DNA of 64,000 nt from Globisporangium splendens (taxonomy: Eukaryota > Oomycota > Peronosporomycetes > Pythiales > Pythiaceae): NCBI GenBank assembly GCA_006386115.1, contig VFIW01000141.1, positions 32,008 through 96,007 of the forward strand, in the 5' to 3' direction. Positions 21,441-33,700 of the stretch are shown here, in pieces. The notes under the pieces are model-generated. The model made no database searches. It saw only the letters and a list, made by a program, of their open reading frames with translations, and was not told where the DNA came from. Within the stretch, counting starts at the first letter, position 1, and every line of letters begins with the position of its first letter. The translations under genes were made by a program, and so were the position numbers.

Positions 21441-22379
21441 AGCTGGTTACAAGGTGAGGTTATATTGCTGCGGCTGGTTGTCAAGTCACGTCGCTTTTGC
21501 ATGAGCACACACAGCAAATTTTTGAGCAACCAGAAAATCAGCAAGACCGACAAACAAATCAGGAGCGCACACACAAACCTTTTAATGCCTTGAGCGCAGG
21601 CAGAGGGAATACTGAATGTAGCAGGACCGAGCGGATCTTTGTCTCTTTTGCACTCAGGGCACGCATGTGTGTGTGGTGCGACTTCGGCTCACGTGGATGG
21701 ATATGGATCACAAAGCAAAAGATCGCTTCTCCGAATGTTCCTTTTGCTAAAATTGGTTCCATTTATATGCAGCCAATCAGAGGTGAGCAAATGTACGCAG
21801 AACAAGCGCAATTCTTCCAGCCAGAGAACGTCGAATGATTACTGTTGATAACACCTGCAGTGTTCTGACGACTAAACGGTGTAGATGGCCGCGCAGCAAG
21901 ATTAACAATCTCGATTTGCTTGCAGATGACAGTTTTCGGTGTCAGGCGACAATACTGGTTAGCAAGCCAGCATATCGGTAAGCACGCAGAGAGCGGCGCG
22001 GTATGCAATGACACACACAGTGCACACAGCTATTTCTTTGTGCTGATGCCTCACTTTATCCAAAGCTGTGAATGGGCGACAGAGAAAATTCCAAAGAAGA
22101 AATATTGTCGTGCAACAATATTACTATTCAATACTCATGTGCTGAACAATAATTTGCTTGCTACAAAGATCGCAATTGCAGAAAGGCCAGCTTGTCTATT
22201 ACCGTACTTATTCCGCCCCTCCGACCTCAACGTATTGCTTTTTTGTTACAATCTCAGTAATTGTCGATGAGCCCAGGAACTCGCGCAGAAGATGACAACG
22301 GAAATCGAAACATGCGAAATCCATTTTCCCGTGCATTAGGATAAACAAAGCACACACTCATCGCTTTGGTCTCATGCCG

Positions 22380-23460
22380 TCCAGTGGTCTTCTGCCAGCA
22401 GCGGCGCACATGCGCACAGATGTGGCGACCTGGGCTTACTTTCTCAGGAAACTGTGGAAAGATTTCTCACCTCAGAAACAAAAAAAAAGCACAGTGAAAC
22501 GATTTAAATGGCGGCTGAGAAGAACGACGACCTGGTCAACTCAACATGAGCTTCAAGCATATGCACAGGAGCATCGCAAGCTTATTTTCATCCTGTGGGT
22601 GCGATCTCCGTCGTCCACGCGATTGACTTGCTGCACTGGACACATGTCCGCTTGCGCCATTCTCTCCGTCATGTCGGCCAGCGAAATGCAAACATGAACC
22701 ACCACCAACACAAAAGGCGAAAGCCGAAAAGGAAAACACAGGCGTCCATCGAAACAAAATGCAACATGCGACCAGAGAGCAGTTCAGAAGCTTCTTCTTC
22801 CTGCGAGGCTGACCACAAAGTGAAAAGTGGGGTGCTGCCACCAATAAAGTTTCAAGCGTCCTTCCCATTATGTGCGCATTACACATGAGACTTTCGAGAA
22901 CATGGTTCCAACATCCACATTCCAAAGGCGTCTCGTCTACGTGGACTTGCTGCAATTGGAGAGCTACAGATGAGCCGCTAACCAGCAGGGAGAAGTAAGA
23001 AATCTGTCGAAACTTTTCGCTGCTGACCACCTTGCATCACGACCTTGCGTCCTTGGGTTGCACATGGTACCTATCACAGAGCCATGTGCCACATCGTGAT
23101 GAATGCACGCACATGCGGCACTGACGACCGTGGAGATAGAAGGGAGGAGCTCAGCTGCGTGCGCTATTGGTGTCTAGGCGCTTCTTTTCCTCCTGGTGGT
23201 CGTTTGCCGTCTTCACTCCCAGGTCATGAATGAAGCTACTTGGGGAAAGTCCGAGTTGCCTTTGCCAACGAAATGTCAAAGCTATGAAGCTACTTGGGAA
23301 AGTTCGATTTGTCTTTACGGTAACGATCTTCAAAGCCAAGAAGGCTACACACACTGGGAAAGGCAAACGTTGCTGCTTTGTCCTCGTGGTTATGGAAGTC
23401 TCGACATGGAAGAGCGGATAAGACAGTTTGAGCAAGTCCACAGATGATAGACGCTTTGCT
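22380..23460. repeat. Diverged direct duplication, copy 2
   Basis: Second copy of the duplication described at 20340-21440, offset by 2058 bp in the core. Between the copies, 21440-22380, no gene or known element is recognised. Confidence 0.75.
22635..22886. repeat. 252-bp invariant core, copy 2
   Basis: One mismatch to 20577-20828. Similarity drops sharply at both ends of the block. Confidence 0.92.
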
Positions 23461-23625
23461 TTTGCCGCTCGTAGACTCCAAAATGAACGCATAGGATGGA
23501 CGCAATGGGTAGTGCACAAAACTTATGCCATCTCTATTTGCTGCAATCGTGGCTGTTAAATATCACTCTTTTACTTTTTACTTGTATTCGTTGTACTCTG
23601 TGTTTCAATTTCTGTAAGTTGTACG

Positions 23626-23645
23626 TCTCTCTCTCTCTCTCTCTT
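23626..23645. repeat. TC dinucleotide microsatellite
   Basis: Ten TC units, 28 bp downstream of the stop codon of the minus-strand zinc-finger gene. Confidence 0.9.
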
Positions 23646-23673
23646 TAATTCGTTCTCTGTGTATGATATAAGA

Positions 23674-25119
23674 CTAGACGACCGAGTCCGTGCTTGACGC
23701 GTTCGCGTACATGCTGTAGTGGAGGCGGCAGAGGCCCTTGATCTGGCAGTTCTTGGCGCAGTTGGCCACCTTGCAGCGCCGCGCGCCGCCGTGGAGCTTG
23801 CACAGGCCCTTGGACTGCGCCGACTTCTGGCACCCAAGCACGTTGCAGCGCTTGCCGCCGCCGTGCGCGATGCAGTGGCCGCCGCCCTGGTCGCTGATCT
23901 CGCACCCGGGTGTCTGGCACCGGCGACCCCCACCGTGGCCCTTGCAGAGACCGCGCGAGCGGATGCCCTTGGTGCAGCCGTGCACGCGGCAGATGCGCGA
24001 CGCCGGCTTCTTGATCAGTGACGAGGTGCACGAGGCAGACGACGACGTCCCGAGTGGCGAGTCCGCAGCCGACGACACGTACGAGGACGACGACGGGGAG
24101 ACAGCGGCGCCATCGCGGAACGACGATCGGCCCATGCCGCCATGTCCAAGCGACTGGGTTCGGATCTGCGCGAGCGTGTCAGGGCTCATGTAGATCGACG
24201 ACTTGGACGCACCGCTGTCGGCTGCCATCATGGAGTAGCTGCCCATCGAGTCAAAGTGGAACCCCGTGGACGTCAGCGTCTGCTGGTGGCTGGAGTGTGG
24301 ATAACTGTATCGATGCTGGTTGGACGACATCATCTCTGAGGTCGACTGCTGCTGGTGGTGGTGGTTGTGCTGCTGGCTGTGATGCGATTGCTGGTCCTGG
24401 AGCACTTCGCGAAGGATCTTGGCGTCCGTGAAGTCGTCGTCCATGCCGAACATCGCGCTCTGGAAGCCTCCGCCCATCGACGGCGCAGCTCCCAGATCGT
24501 GATGGTGCGCTTGGTGGCTGTGAACAGCAGGCATGACTGGCGACGCAGTCGATCCAGACGTCGCATTCGCCGCGTATTCGCCGATAGTGCCCCAAGAGAC
24601 TTCCGACTTGACTGGATGCACAGCCGATTGCGAGGAGCCACTTCCACACGAGTGGTTTGCACTGGTCGAACTGCTGGGGTTCTGGTGGCTGGCAGTGAAC
24701 GCATGGTGCTGGTGCATGAAGTCAAAGCCACTCGAGATGGTGGGCGATGGGTACACTTGCGTCGTCGCGCCATGGTGGACGCCATGCGATGGCTCGGGAC
24801 TCGGCGTCCGCGACTGGTGCTCTGGTTCGTAGTGGGTCTGGTGCTGCTGGTGCATGGACATCATGTCGTGCTGGTACATCCCTTGGGCGCTGCTGGTTCT
24901 CGCTGACGGCGCCACGCGCGACGCGTACGAAGTCTCACGCGACGGCGGCACCATGCGCGACTGCGGAGGTCCGTAGCTGTGACTGGTCGCTGTCGTTGGC
25001 AGGAGGACGTTGCTGAGACCACTCGAGGACGACGAGCTCATGTACATGCTGGACTGCGGTTGCTGCGGATGGTGGTGTTGGGATGAATGATTGTGCGACG
25101 GTGGGTAGCTCATCAGCAT
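23674..25119 (-). CDS. WRKY19-like zinc-finger protein
   Basis: The start is the ATG at 25119, the first in frame, giving 481 residues in one exon. Residues 1-370 are disordered and rich in Ser, His, Gln and Met, like a trans-activation region. The last 110 residues hold four tandem Cys/His units: CRVHGCTKGIRSRGLCKGHG, CQTPGCEISDQGGGHCIAHG, CNVLGCQKSAQSKGLCKLHG and CKVANCAKNCQIKGLCRLH. This C-x4-C...GLC-x2-HGGG-RRC pattern is the finger named after Arabidopsis WRKY19 and is common in oomycete proteins. No WRKY domain is present. A nuclear, nucleic-acid-binding role is inferred. The 5' side (25120-25800) is rich in simple sequence and should contain the promoter. Confidence 0.85.
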   Translation of the reverse strand: MLMSYPPSHNHSSQHHHPQQPQSSMYMSSSSSSGLSNVLLPTTATSHSYGPPQSRMVPPSRETSYASRVAPSARTSSAQGMYQHDMMSMHQQHQTHYEPEHQSRTPSPEPSHGVHHGATTQVYPSPTISSGFDFMHQHHAFTASHQNPSSSTSANHSCGSGSSQSAVHPVKSEVSWGTIGEYAANATSGSTASPVMPAVHSHQAHHHDLGAAPSMGGGFQSAMFGMDDDFTDAKILREVLQDQQSHHSQQHNHHHQQQSTSEMMSSNQHRYSYPHSSHQQTLTSTGFHFDSMGSYSMMAADSGASKSSIYMSPDTLAQIRTQSLGHGGMGRSSFRDGAAVSPSSSSYVSSAADSPLGTSSSASCTSSLIKKPASRICRVHGCTKGIRSRGLCKGHGGGRRCQTPGCEISDQGGGHCIAHGGGKRCNVLGCQKSAQSKGLCKLHGGARRCKVANCAKNCQIKGLCRLHYSMYANASSTDSVV

Positions 25120-28100
25120 ATTGCTTTTGGCCTGTGATGGATGGATTGTCGAACGGCTCCGTTGGGTGTTTGATGAGACCGACTTTGCGTCGATAAAAGA
25201 TACCGTGGCCAAATGTGTGACGGACGGACGGACGAACGGGAGGACGGGCGCTTTGGCTCAACCGCAATCGGCAACAGCAAGCAAGTGTGTTGTGGTTGCG
25301 TGTGGGGATTTTGGAAAATGAGAGTGCGCTCGCCAAAGGTGAATGAGCCTGCCTGCCTGCTTGCTGCTGCTGCTGCTGACTGTCGACTCGGCTTTTCCCA
25401 GCGCGCAACAGCAGCAAACAGCAGGAAATGTCGTCGTAGACAGGTTGTTTTTTGTTTGCTGAGCGGTTTGCTTGCTGCAGGTGGGAAGGGAAAGGGGGTC
25501 GGCGGCTTGTGCCAGTGTGAGGCGGAGAGAAGGGTTCAAGTAAGAGGAAAAGGCTGAGGAAGAGGGGGGGGAGTGACGCCTGAGTGTGGGGTGCGTCGGC
25601 TCCTTGTGCGCTGCTCTCTTTTTTTTTCTCTCTCTATTCGAAAAAGTCCAGATGGAGCTTTTTTTGTTTCACTCGTGCATGCGCTCGAGCGTCGGGTTGC
25701 AACCATTATTATTATGGCTTTCGCGCACCCCCTGCGAATTGTTTTATCTAAAACGGACGGTTAGTCTGAAAAATAGCGCAAAAAGGCGCGTATGTTGGTC
25801 AACAACTTTTGACTGTGCTGGTGTGTGAGTGGGCGTCGTTTGTGCACCAAATGGACCAGAGCAGAGCCATGCACGTGACACTTGCGCGGCACAAAAAGGA
25901 CGCTAAAGCGAGTGCTTTCGACTCAACTCGGATTCCCAACTCGCAATGTGCATGCAGCAAAAGGAATATTCCTCAACACGCCTAATGCTTTACGCCCCAG
26001 TTCTGTTTTCAGCATGCCGGTGGCTCGCAAGCTTGCATAAATCCTAAATCCTTGCAAGGCTGCTTGTCAAACAAAGAAACATTGACTGGTTTAACTCGCA
26101 GTTTGTGTCACAAAATTTCTAGAAAATAGCGAGTACTTGGAGCCATTTTGGGGCTGTCGTAGAAAAAAAAGCGCAGAAAAGAAAGGAAACGGAAAAACTG
26201 CTTGCATGGTGAGCAACGCACGCTGGTTAGCGAGACACCGAGCAGCTTCACAAATAAACAACCACACACACACACACACAAATACAGTAGATCGCCTGGA
26301 TATGACGACCAGCTGCAGCCATCGACCACACATTTTGCACACGCATACTTTTACAACAACCAGAACTGCCTCTTTCCGTTTCATGCTCAAGCAAGCCTAT
26401 GAAAAAAAAAGTAATGTAAACCGAATGTCCAGGATCCCGCATTTCTTTTTATTGATAGTTATAAACACGAAATATGTGAGAGGATATGCATAAATGTCCA
26501 AGGAGTTCTATTTACTATACAGAATCTGTTTTGGCTGGCTGTTTCTCGAGCCGAACAGATGACCGCCGCGCGCTGCGATCTTTACTCGAATCCTACGACG
26601 CACTTCTTGTGCATACATTGTCAATACAATCAACTTTCTTGCACGATGTGCTTGCTGCTCCTGTCAGCAACGATTTGTGTCAGCCCAATAACCTTCCTAT
26701 TTCGCATATATGTCGTCTTGCAGACGTACAGAAACTCCCTATACGGATGTAAACCCTGTCTAGTCATTATTGGAAGCATCGGCTGGCTTTCGTTCGAGGA
26801 GTCGGCGCTGCAAAGACTGCAGTTTATTTGCAGAAAACGGACCGTTTATGGTGCGCGTATACTGCGCCGTTTCTGCAGCAGCAAACTTGTGGCCGTCATC
26901 GCCCAGCTGCGGCCACTCATAAAAGGATACTACCAGCAGTGACGTGCTACAAAAGTGGTCCATCGCAGAAAAGCCAGTTTGACAACAGTGGCGATGCTAT
27001 ATTAGACTGTATAGTAGGTGCAGTGGCGCAGTCTTAGAATCAAACAGGTACTTGCTGGCAGCGACCAGAACAATTCCGTGACCAAGATTGAGACTTGGAT
27101 GCTCGATTGGCGTTTCCAATCGCAGTCCATGAGCCAAAATGCTAAAATGCCTAGGCAACAACCACTCTATAGCTGTAGTGTTCAATATAGATATGCTGAC
27201 GATAATGGCTCTTCAATGATGTGGCTGTAATATGGAGAGAATGATCTCGAGGCATGCGTGTTGTTGGGCAGGGCTGACAGTGCGAGAAAGTACCCGGTTT
27301 ATCTATAGTATACGAATCATCACCCTTTCTAGCTGTAACACACTCAATTGCAAATTGGGAATGCTTCCTCATTCTTGGTGAGTCCGATTTCTGGAGATGC
27401 GCTGGCTTGTTAATTCCCTTCTGCAATGCGGGCGGAACCATTCCCAACCAGCGCGTGTTTTTTTTCACTCTTGCAGAGTTTTTTATTGAAAAGATCCAAA
27501 GAATCTGCAAAATGTGGCATTCATGATCTATGGAAAAAAACGAAAATGGAGCTTTCACTGAAATGTCGGTGGCCCCATCTGTGCTCAGCGTGAGCACTTT
27601 TGTTTTCTTTGGCGTTGCGAGTCTGCACACTCCTTTTTCGAAATGGTAGCTCATGATGTGGGGATTTATTCTGTAAAACTATGTAGAGATTGGATCGGCT
27701 GCCTGCACACAAATGCGAGCAAATGTATTGCTAAGAGGTGCGAAAAGATCCGTTGTAAAGAAACGCAAAGGATCTTGAGGCGGTGATTTTTGGCTTGGTC
27801 TCTGGATCTCTATCAAAGTCTCGAATAAATCAACTAAAAGAAATCAGGATACGAGACAAACTCGAAAAAGCTCGCTGTCTAGAGCAAAAAAGATCGCGCG
27901 ACGATCGGGCGACACCGCCAGTGGAAATGGACTCACGAGAACGAAATAGAGAGAGAGAGAAAGAAATGCAGAGAGTAGCTAACTAACGACCATCCTCAGG
28001 CCACTCTCCGCCCTCTTTTTTTCCGTCAACGCTGAAACGAAAACGGCAAGCAGAAGAAACAAAATCCGCCCTTGCGTGTTGTGCGGCTGCAGTCGTTTCC

Positions 28101-28512
28101 TTCTTTATGGAAAAGCCGATCGACGATCACGAGATGGAGCCCAGTGGCTGCTGTTGCATCGGAACGGATGGTTCTGGAATGCAATCGGATAATTGCAAGA
28201 GAAGGAATCTGCCTTTTTTTGATAACAAAACGAAAAAAGTAACGGAATTATCAGTATGATCCGCTTTTGTTTGCCAATTTGCATGTGATTTTATTGTTGG
28301 TGGTGCACAGGTGTTGCGATAGGTTGGTTGTTGCTTTAGTGACAGTGCCATGCGCCAGGATCAGGAAACCATGATAAGATAGGCTGGACACGAATGGCAG
28401 CACACTAACAGAGTGATACTGTTGCACCTGCATGATGGCATACTCAATTTGTTCATCCCCAGTCTGATCTGTCTGGCGAACTTGCTGTAATTTGTACACT
28501 GCATTGCAGCGG
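25120..28512. other. Long gene-poor stretch
   Basis: No convincing coding frame is seen in 3.4 kb on either strand. There is a CA microsatellite at 26263-26280 and several A- or T-rich runs. No tRNA, rRNA or transposon signature was recognised. Confidence 0.45.
26263..26280. repeat. CA dinucleotide microsatellite
   Basis: Nine CA units in the gene-poor stretch after the zinc-finger gene. Confidence 0.9.
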
Positions 28513-29156
28513 ATGGGCGCTTTCTACAAATGGCAGCCATCATGGCTCCTCCAATCGACGGAAGGACCACACAAGAGTGTTCAGCAAGCAAGCAAACCGT
28601 CGTCATCGCAACGCAGCAACCCGCTCGTGCAAAAACGAGACCAGGATGTAAACAGCGCAGCTGATTCTCCTAAAGCAGTACTTGTGCATGTCGAAATGAC
28701 TGGCGCTTGCACGACGAGTGATGAGCATGTGGCTGTCAAGACTTGGCTCAAGCACTCTCCAGATGGCAATCCAGAGAGCGTGCGAGTGCGCAAGTTCCGC
28801 TGTGCAAATTGCTTCGTCACTGGCTGGATGCAAGTTGAATCGTCTGTCGCGACCCCAGATGGATGAAGGCGCGAGCTTCTCTCGCAACAGCATTTCGGAG
28901 AAATAAAAAAAATCGGTCGTTCTTGCACGCACGCTGCTGAGCATCCCGTAGTCAAGCCAATGTACTTGTTTAGGAGAACTTGTCAGTCTGTTTACACTGC
29001 GCACCAGCAGGTCGAGTCAACTTTGTCTTGATCCTGCGATCTTGCAGGTTTCACTCGGTAACGTTGCAAATCACCATTGAGCGCTCGCAGCTTGGCGATG
29101 TGGAGAGCGAGAAAACAGATTCACTGGAACTCGAGCCGTACTTGATTCCAATTTAG
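28513..29156 (+). CDS. Possible small two-exon gene, unknown function
   Basis: Tentative model. Exon 1 is 28513-28793 from an ATG (MGAFYKWQPSWLL). Exon 2 is 29048-29156 after a good acceptor (GATCTTGCAG). The splice joins ESVRVRK to FHSVTLQITIERSQLGDV in frame, giving 129 residues ending LEPYLIPI. The alternating hydrophobic pattern in VLVHVEMTG and VTLQITIE suggests beta strands. The donor (GTTCCG) is weak and the 254-bp intron is long for this window. No family is recognised, so this may be a gene relic. Confidence 0.3.
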
Positions 29157-29241
29157 GAGCTATGCCTCCTTCGCTCATTGAACGCAGAAGCAGCTCATTT
29201 ATTGGCTGACACCGTGGACTTGGACCGCTCACCAGTCAACC

Positions 29242-29871
29242 ATGTCTCGCAGTAGGCACGCGCACTCACGTACAGTACGTGTCTCTCTGAGGTCACTGCG
29301 CGGCCTTCTTCGCCCGCTCACGCTCTGTTGATGATGAAGACTGAGACTGAGTTCGGCACGAGTTAACGATCGAGAAAATGCTGCTCAGCTCGCAATCCAC
29401 AGGGACGGGCATGTCCCTCCGTACGAGTATCAGGTCATTGCGCGCGGCCTTCCTCTTCCTGAAAACTCGTCAGATCCCACGACGCAGCTCTGGTGTCCAT
29501 CGACTCGAAGATTTGTTGCATGGGAGCAGGACCACGAAGCCGCTCTTCTGCGTACCTTGTCAAAAGAATCACGATGGCATGGATACGCCTCTTTGGTCCA
29601 TAAAGAGGAAAGTGCCAAAAATCGTATCCATCAAGCTCGCACAACCGGTTTCGACAGTAGTGCATCTCTCTTCTCACCTGTAGTACCCACAATATCTTTG
29701 GCCACCGTAAAGGCTGCACACGCCGCTCTATCCCCATTCGCACTTGGTCTCACTTGTTGCCTCATCGCCACCAGAAATTCCAAGAAACAGAACCCACCAC
29801 AGTGCAGTCGAAAGCTGAAAAGATACCTGTGCGCGTCACTGTCTCACTTACCTCGGAGAGTCCTGGTTTAA
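29242..29871 (+). CDS. Possible gene or relic, unknown function
   Basis: A frame is open from 29338 to 29871 with protein-like sequence (LAIHRDGHVPPYEYQVIARG, FVAWEQDHEAALLRTL, RWHGYASLVHKEES) but has no ATG of its own. A short first exon 29242-29274 (MSRSRHAHSRT) with a GTACGT donor can be joined in phase 0 to an acceptor TGCTGCTCAG ending at 29388. Coding character is weak after about 29680. The product is not recognised. This is either a small real gene or a decayed one. Confidence 0.3.
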
Positions 29872-30738
29872 TTTGCAATCAGCAGTGCCGAGGGGCATTC
29901 GATTCGATCCAATCCGTTTTTTTGTTTCTCATCTGATCTTCGCCCGTCGCCGTCGCACTCTGTACACTGTGCGGCTTCAGTGCACGACTTTGGCTTCAGG
30001 TGGCACCTGAAAAGGGACAAGACATACACTAAGGGCAAATTCCATTGCGCAGCTCATTGTCAACGAGAATTCTTGAAAACACGGCATTGGGACCAGCGTG
30101 CCCTCCCGTGCACGCAACAAGCAAGCACGACTTTTACGTACTTGCCATCAAGTCATCCCGCCATTCCTTTTTTGGCTGTACACTGTACTCGACCTCGCAG
30201 CTTGACCGAACTCCCGTGAGCCTGTCCTCACCGACCAGAAAAATGCTTAGATACACCCTTTGGATCCTTGGCGGATCCACCACTGGCAAGACCTTGGTTT
30301 TCTTTGTGGCCAGAGCTTCGAGTCTCATCTATGTGCTGCTCATGTGTGGCTTTTCCTTCCCGTCACGCAAAATCGGCTGCATCGTCTTGCCCGACCCTGT
30401 CACAGGTTTTCTTCTCATTATCAGTATCGAAATCGACTGTTGACGAGCAGAGCACCTTGCTCCCTCTTAGTAGCACCTTGTATACAAGAGCCATGCATTT
30501 TGAAACGCAGTATACTTTTTGCACGCACGCATTTTGCCTATCTGTGTCCTTTCTTCTTCTTCTCGTTTTCTCACTTTTTCTCACCATGGAACAGCCTTGC
30601 ACGTCGCCCGTCTAACCGCTTTGCTTCTCTCTTTGCCAGAACGCTCTTGCAACGGGAAAACCGACTTGTTTCACGGCTGATTTTGGTCACCTGCATGACT
30701 TGTGCTGTCGACCACCAAAGAGTCCTTCCGCCATTCCA
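29872..30738. other. Intergenic, no gene seen
   Basis: Pyrimidine-rich, low coding signal. It lies downstream of the minus-strand condensin gene. Confidence 0.4.
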
Positions 30739-33700
30739 CTAGTCGTCTTCCTCCGCAGAAGATTCTTCGTCGGATTCTTCTTCGCTCTCTTCTTCCTCTT
30801 CATCGTCTTCGTCGCTTTCAAACGCGATCTTCATTTTCACATCGAAATCGCGGTTTGTGATGCGGTCCACCGCGATCGATTTGCTCTTCCGAGTGCTGAC
30901 TTCGCGTCGCACCGGCGCTGCTTTTTCCTTCCCATCAATGTCGCTTCCCTCCTCGTCGTCTTCGTCGCTATCATCGCTTTCCGAAGAACTGAATCTACCA
31001 GCACGACGTTTCTTCGCGGCTTGACGCTTCTTCTGTCGGCGACGCTGTTCTTCTTTCTTCGTGGCTTCCGCCAGCGCCACCTGCAATGCCTGTGCTCGCT
31101 CGAGAATCCGCTGTTGTGCCCACTCTTGGTCTTGCTCTAAGATCGTAACGTCATCGTTGGCTTCGCCACCTCGCTCCTTGTAGCTCGTCATCGTTCTCTT
31201 GTAGAACAGTTCTGCACTTCGGACGAGACCACGCTGCGACGCAAAGCACTTCGATGTGACATCAGCCAGCAGAGATTGAAAAAGCGCAGCTGATCGTTGC
31301 TCGACTGGCGAAATCTCACTCAGAACGACCGCCTTGACGAGAACCTTTTGACGGTTCACGATCAGTTCCTGGTCAATGCCTTCTGCTTCCGAACTAACAA
31401 GGTGCTCTAATGCCAGAATGTCCATGCAAATGTTGAGACCAATGCGATTGTGGTGTGCGCACGGAGCTTTCTGCTTCGATTCTTTGCCCTCCGACTTGAG
31501 TTTCCCGTTCTCATCTGACCGCTCAAAGTGGCTCAGCAAGTGGAAGGCATACTTCAAACACGCGGCCAAATCAATCGTGTTGGAATCACCAAACTCTTCT
31601 TTCTCCATCCATTTCTGAACCAGATGGATGCTGGCTTCTTCCATGAGCGAGCAGTTCAACGTGGAGGATCTGACGAATGCTGGGAAGAAGATACTCAGCA
31701 GCTGGAGCGATCGAGATTGAAAGCCATGTTCACTCATAAGCTGCACATGCTGAAGGTGCGGGCTGAAGTACGTTTCAAGCAACAGCCCGAGCACAGCGAC
31801 GTTCTTAATCCGGTTGAGCAGAAAGAGTTTTCCAAACCCTTCGACGATCGTACTCTGCACATCTAAATCTTCAACATGAAGAAGTTGTGCGAGCCCAAGA
31901 AGAACGGAGTCGAGGGGAAGAAGCTCCATGCTGACCTCAGTCGGTGGCTCGTCGCCATCTTCCATCCCCTCCTCGTTTTCTGGTTTCTTCGGGACAACAA
32001 CCTTCGGCTGCAAATTGGCAAAACTAAATAGCATGTCAAAAATGGCCTTCAGGCAGTTCAACTTGACGTCGCGCTCTTCCTCCTCATTGTTCAGTGCACG
32101 CCAAAACACAATCAGCTGTCGTTCAGCCACCTGCTTGTCAAGCAAGCAAAACAGTCCTAGACACTCCATGCCGGCTTCTCGGACCGCGGGAACCTCACTT
32201 TCAATCGCCGGTAAAATGTAGCGACCCATTCCAGCAATCGTTGGGTCTCTCAATGTAGACCCTGTCAGCTTGAGAAGCTGGGCAACGATCTCGAGACATC
32301 GCAATCGGCGCAGCACTTCCGGGTCTTGAAGAAGCTTTTCCAGCTCGAGCATCTCGTTTTGAACTTCGATGTATTCGGCGGAATCGAAATCCAAAGTGTC
32401 CAAACGGCTTTCGAGCTCCTCGAAACGGTGGGTAGCGGCATCCAATTCTTCCTGCGACAGATTATTCTTCTCGTTAAGCTTTGGTGGCTTTTCTTCCTCA
32501 CTCTTGTCTTCGTCATTCTTTTCTTCAGCATTTTCTTCGAGAGGATCGTACAAGTCCGAAGTAATCTCAGCAACAACCTGGATAAACTCTTGGTCGGAGT
32601 TACCAGAGTGGATGCATGCCATCAGCTCCATGATGCTTGAGATCAATTGCGTTTCAGTCTCAATATTCCGCAGCATTTTCTCTAGAGAAAGGAAGATCAG
32701 CAAATAAGTCAAAGTACAAGTTAGAGCTTCCACTCCATAAAAACTGAACAAAATATGACACTTACGCAAGCAGTCGAGAAGCTTTCGTCGGCCAAACTCA
32801 TCTTGGAAATCCAGTAAATGCCCCAAGGCAAGCAACTGTTGAGCGATGAACAGCATTTCAGCTCCAGCTTCACACGCCACAACGACCAACTTGCAAAAGT
32901 CTGAAATGTTTGGCAGCAATGCAGCTACTTTGTCGTGGTCGCGATCAATCTTCTGGTAATAGTGGCATTGCTCTCTCCAGAAGAAAATACTCTCTGCATC
33001 GCATGCTTCACTGTTCTGCGCCAAGATCTCAAGAGCGTTGTGCGGAATCACATCTTGCAAACTCGGGTTCTCGGACACATGCCTCAAGATGATCGTTGAC
33101 ACTTTTGTGCCAATAACAGGAAACTGTTCAATATCGAGCGCTTTCAACAGTGTAATCGGCGATCCGCGGCAAGCTGGGAGCCATTTCTTCAGCACCATCT
33201 CTTCACACGCAGCTCTAACCATCTCTGAGCGATCTTGTAAACCTTGATCCAGCAGATGAGCACGATCACTGATTGGGATATCTCTCACACTCATCTGATC
33301 TCCAAAAACCTTGAACACAGCATGGCGAACCTCTTCACTCGTGTCGCGAATTCGGATGAGCAAATCAGGATATGATGCCTTCGTCGCGGCGATGCTGTGC
33401 ACCGCGGCTTTTCGCACATCTCTACAAGAATCGCACAAAAGCGCATCAGTATCTCGGGCTATCAATGCATGTTGCCTTCGTGCGGCAAACAAAAGTGAGT
33501 GTGCATCTTACTTGGATGGGTCGGACACCATAATCCGCAAAAGCTCAGCTGTCACCTTGTCCTTCGGATCATCTGGTTCCTGAACCCGCTTCAGCGCATA
33601 CGCGGTTTGGACGCGGACCGACGACACCTTATCGTTTGCACGCGGGATCAGCACAGCACGCAACTTTGTCAACAAATCCTCTCTAAAATAAACAAAAGCA

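Noticed and set aside
29350..29362. TTCGGCACGAG resembles a cDNA library adaptor
   Set aside because: Only 11 bases match and no other vector sequence is adjacent; chance is sufficient.
33422..33492. Apparent N-terminus of the 917-residue condensin frame
   Set aside because: It is read-through of an intron; exons upstream join in frame and supply the true N-terminus.
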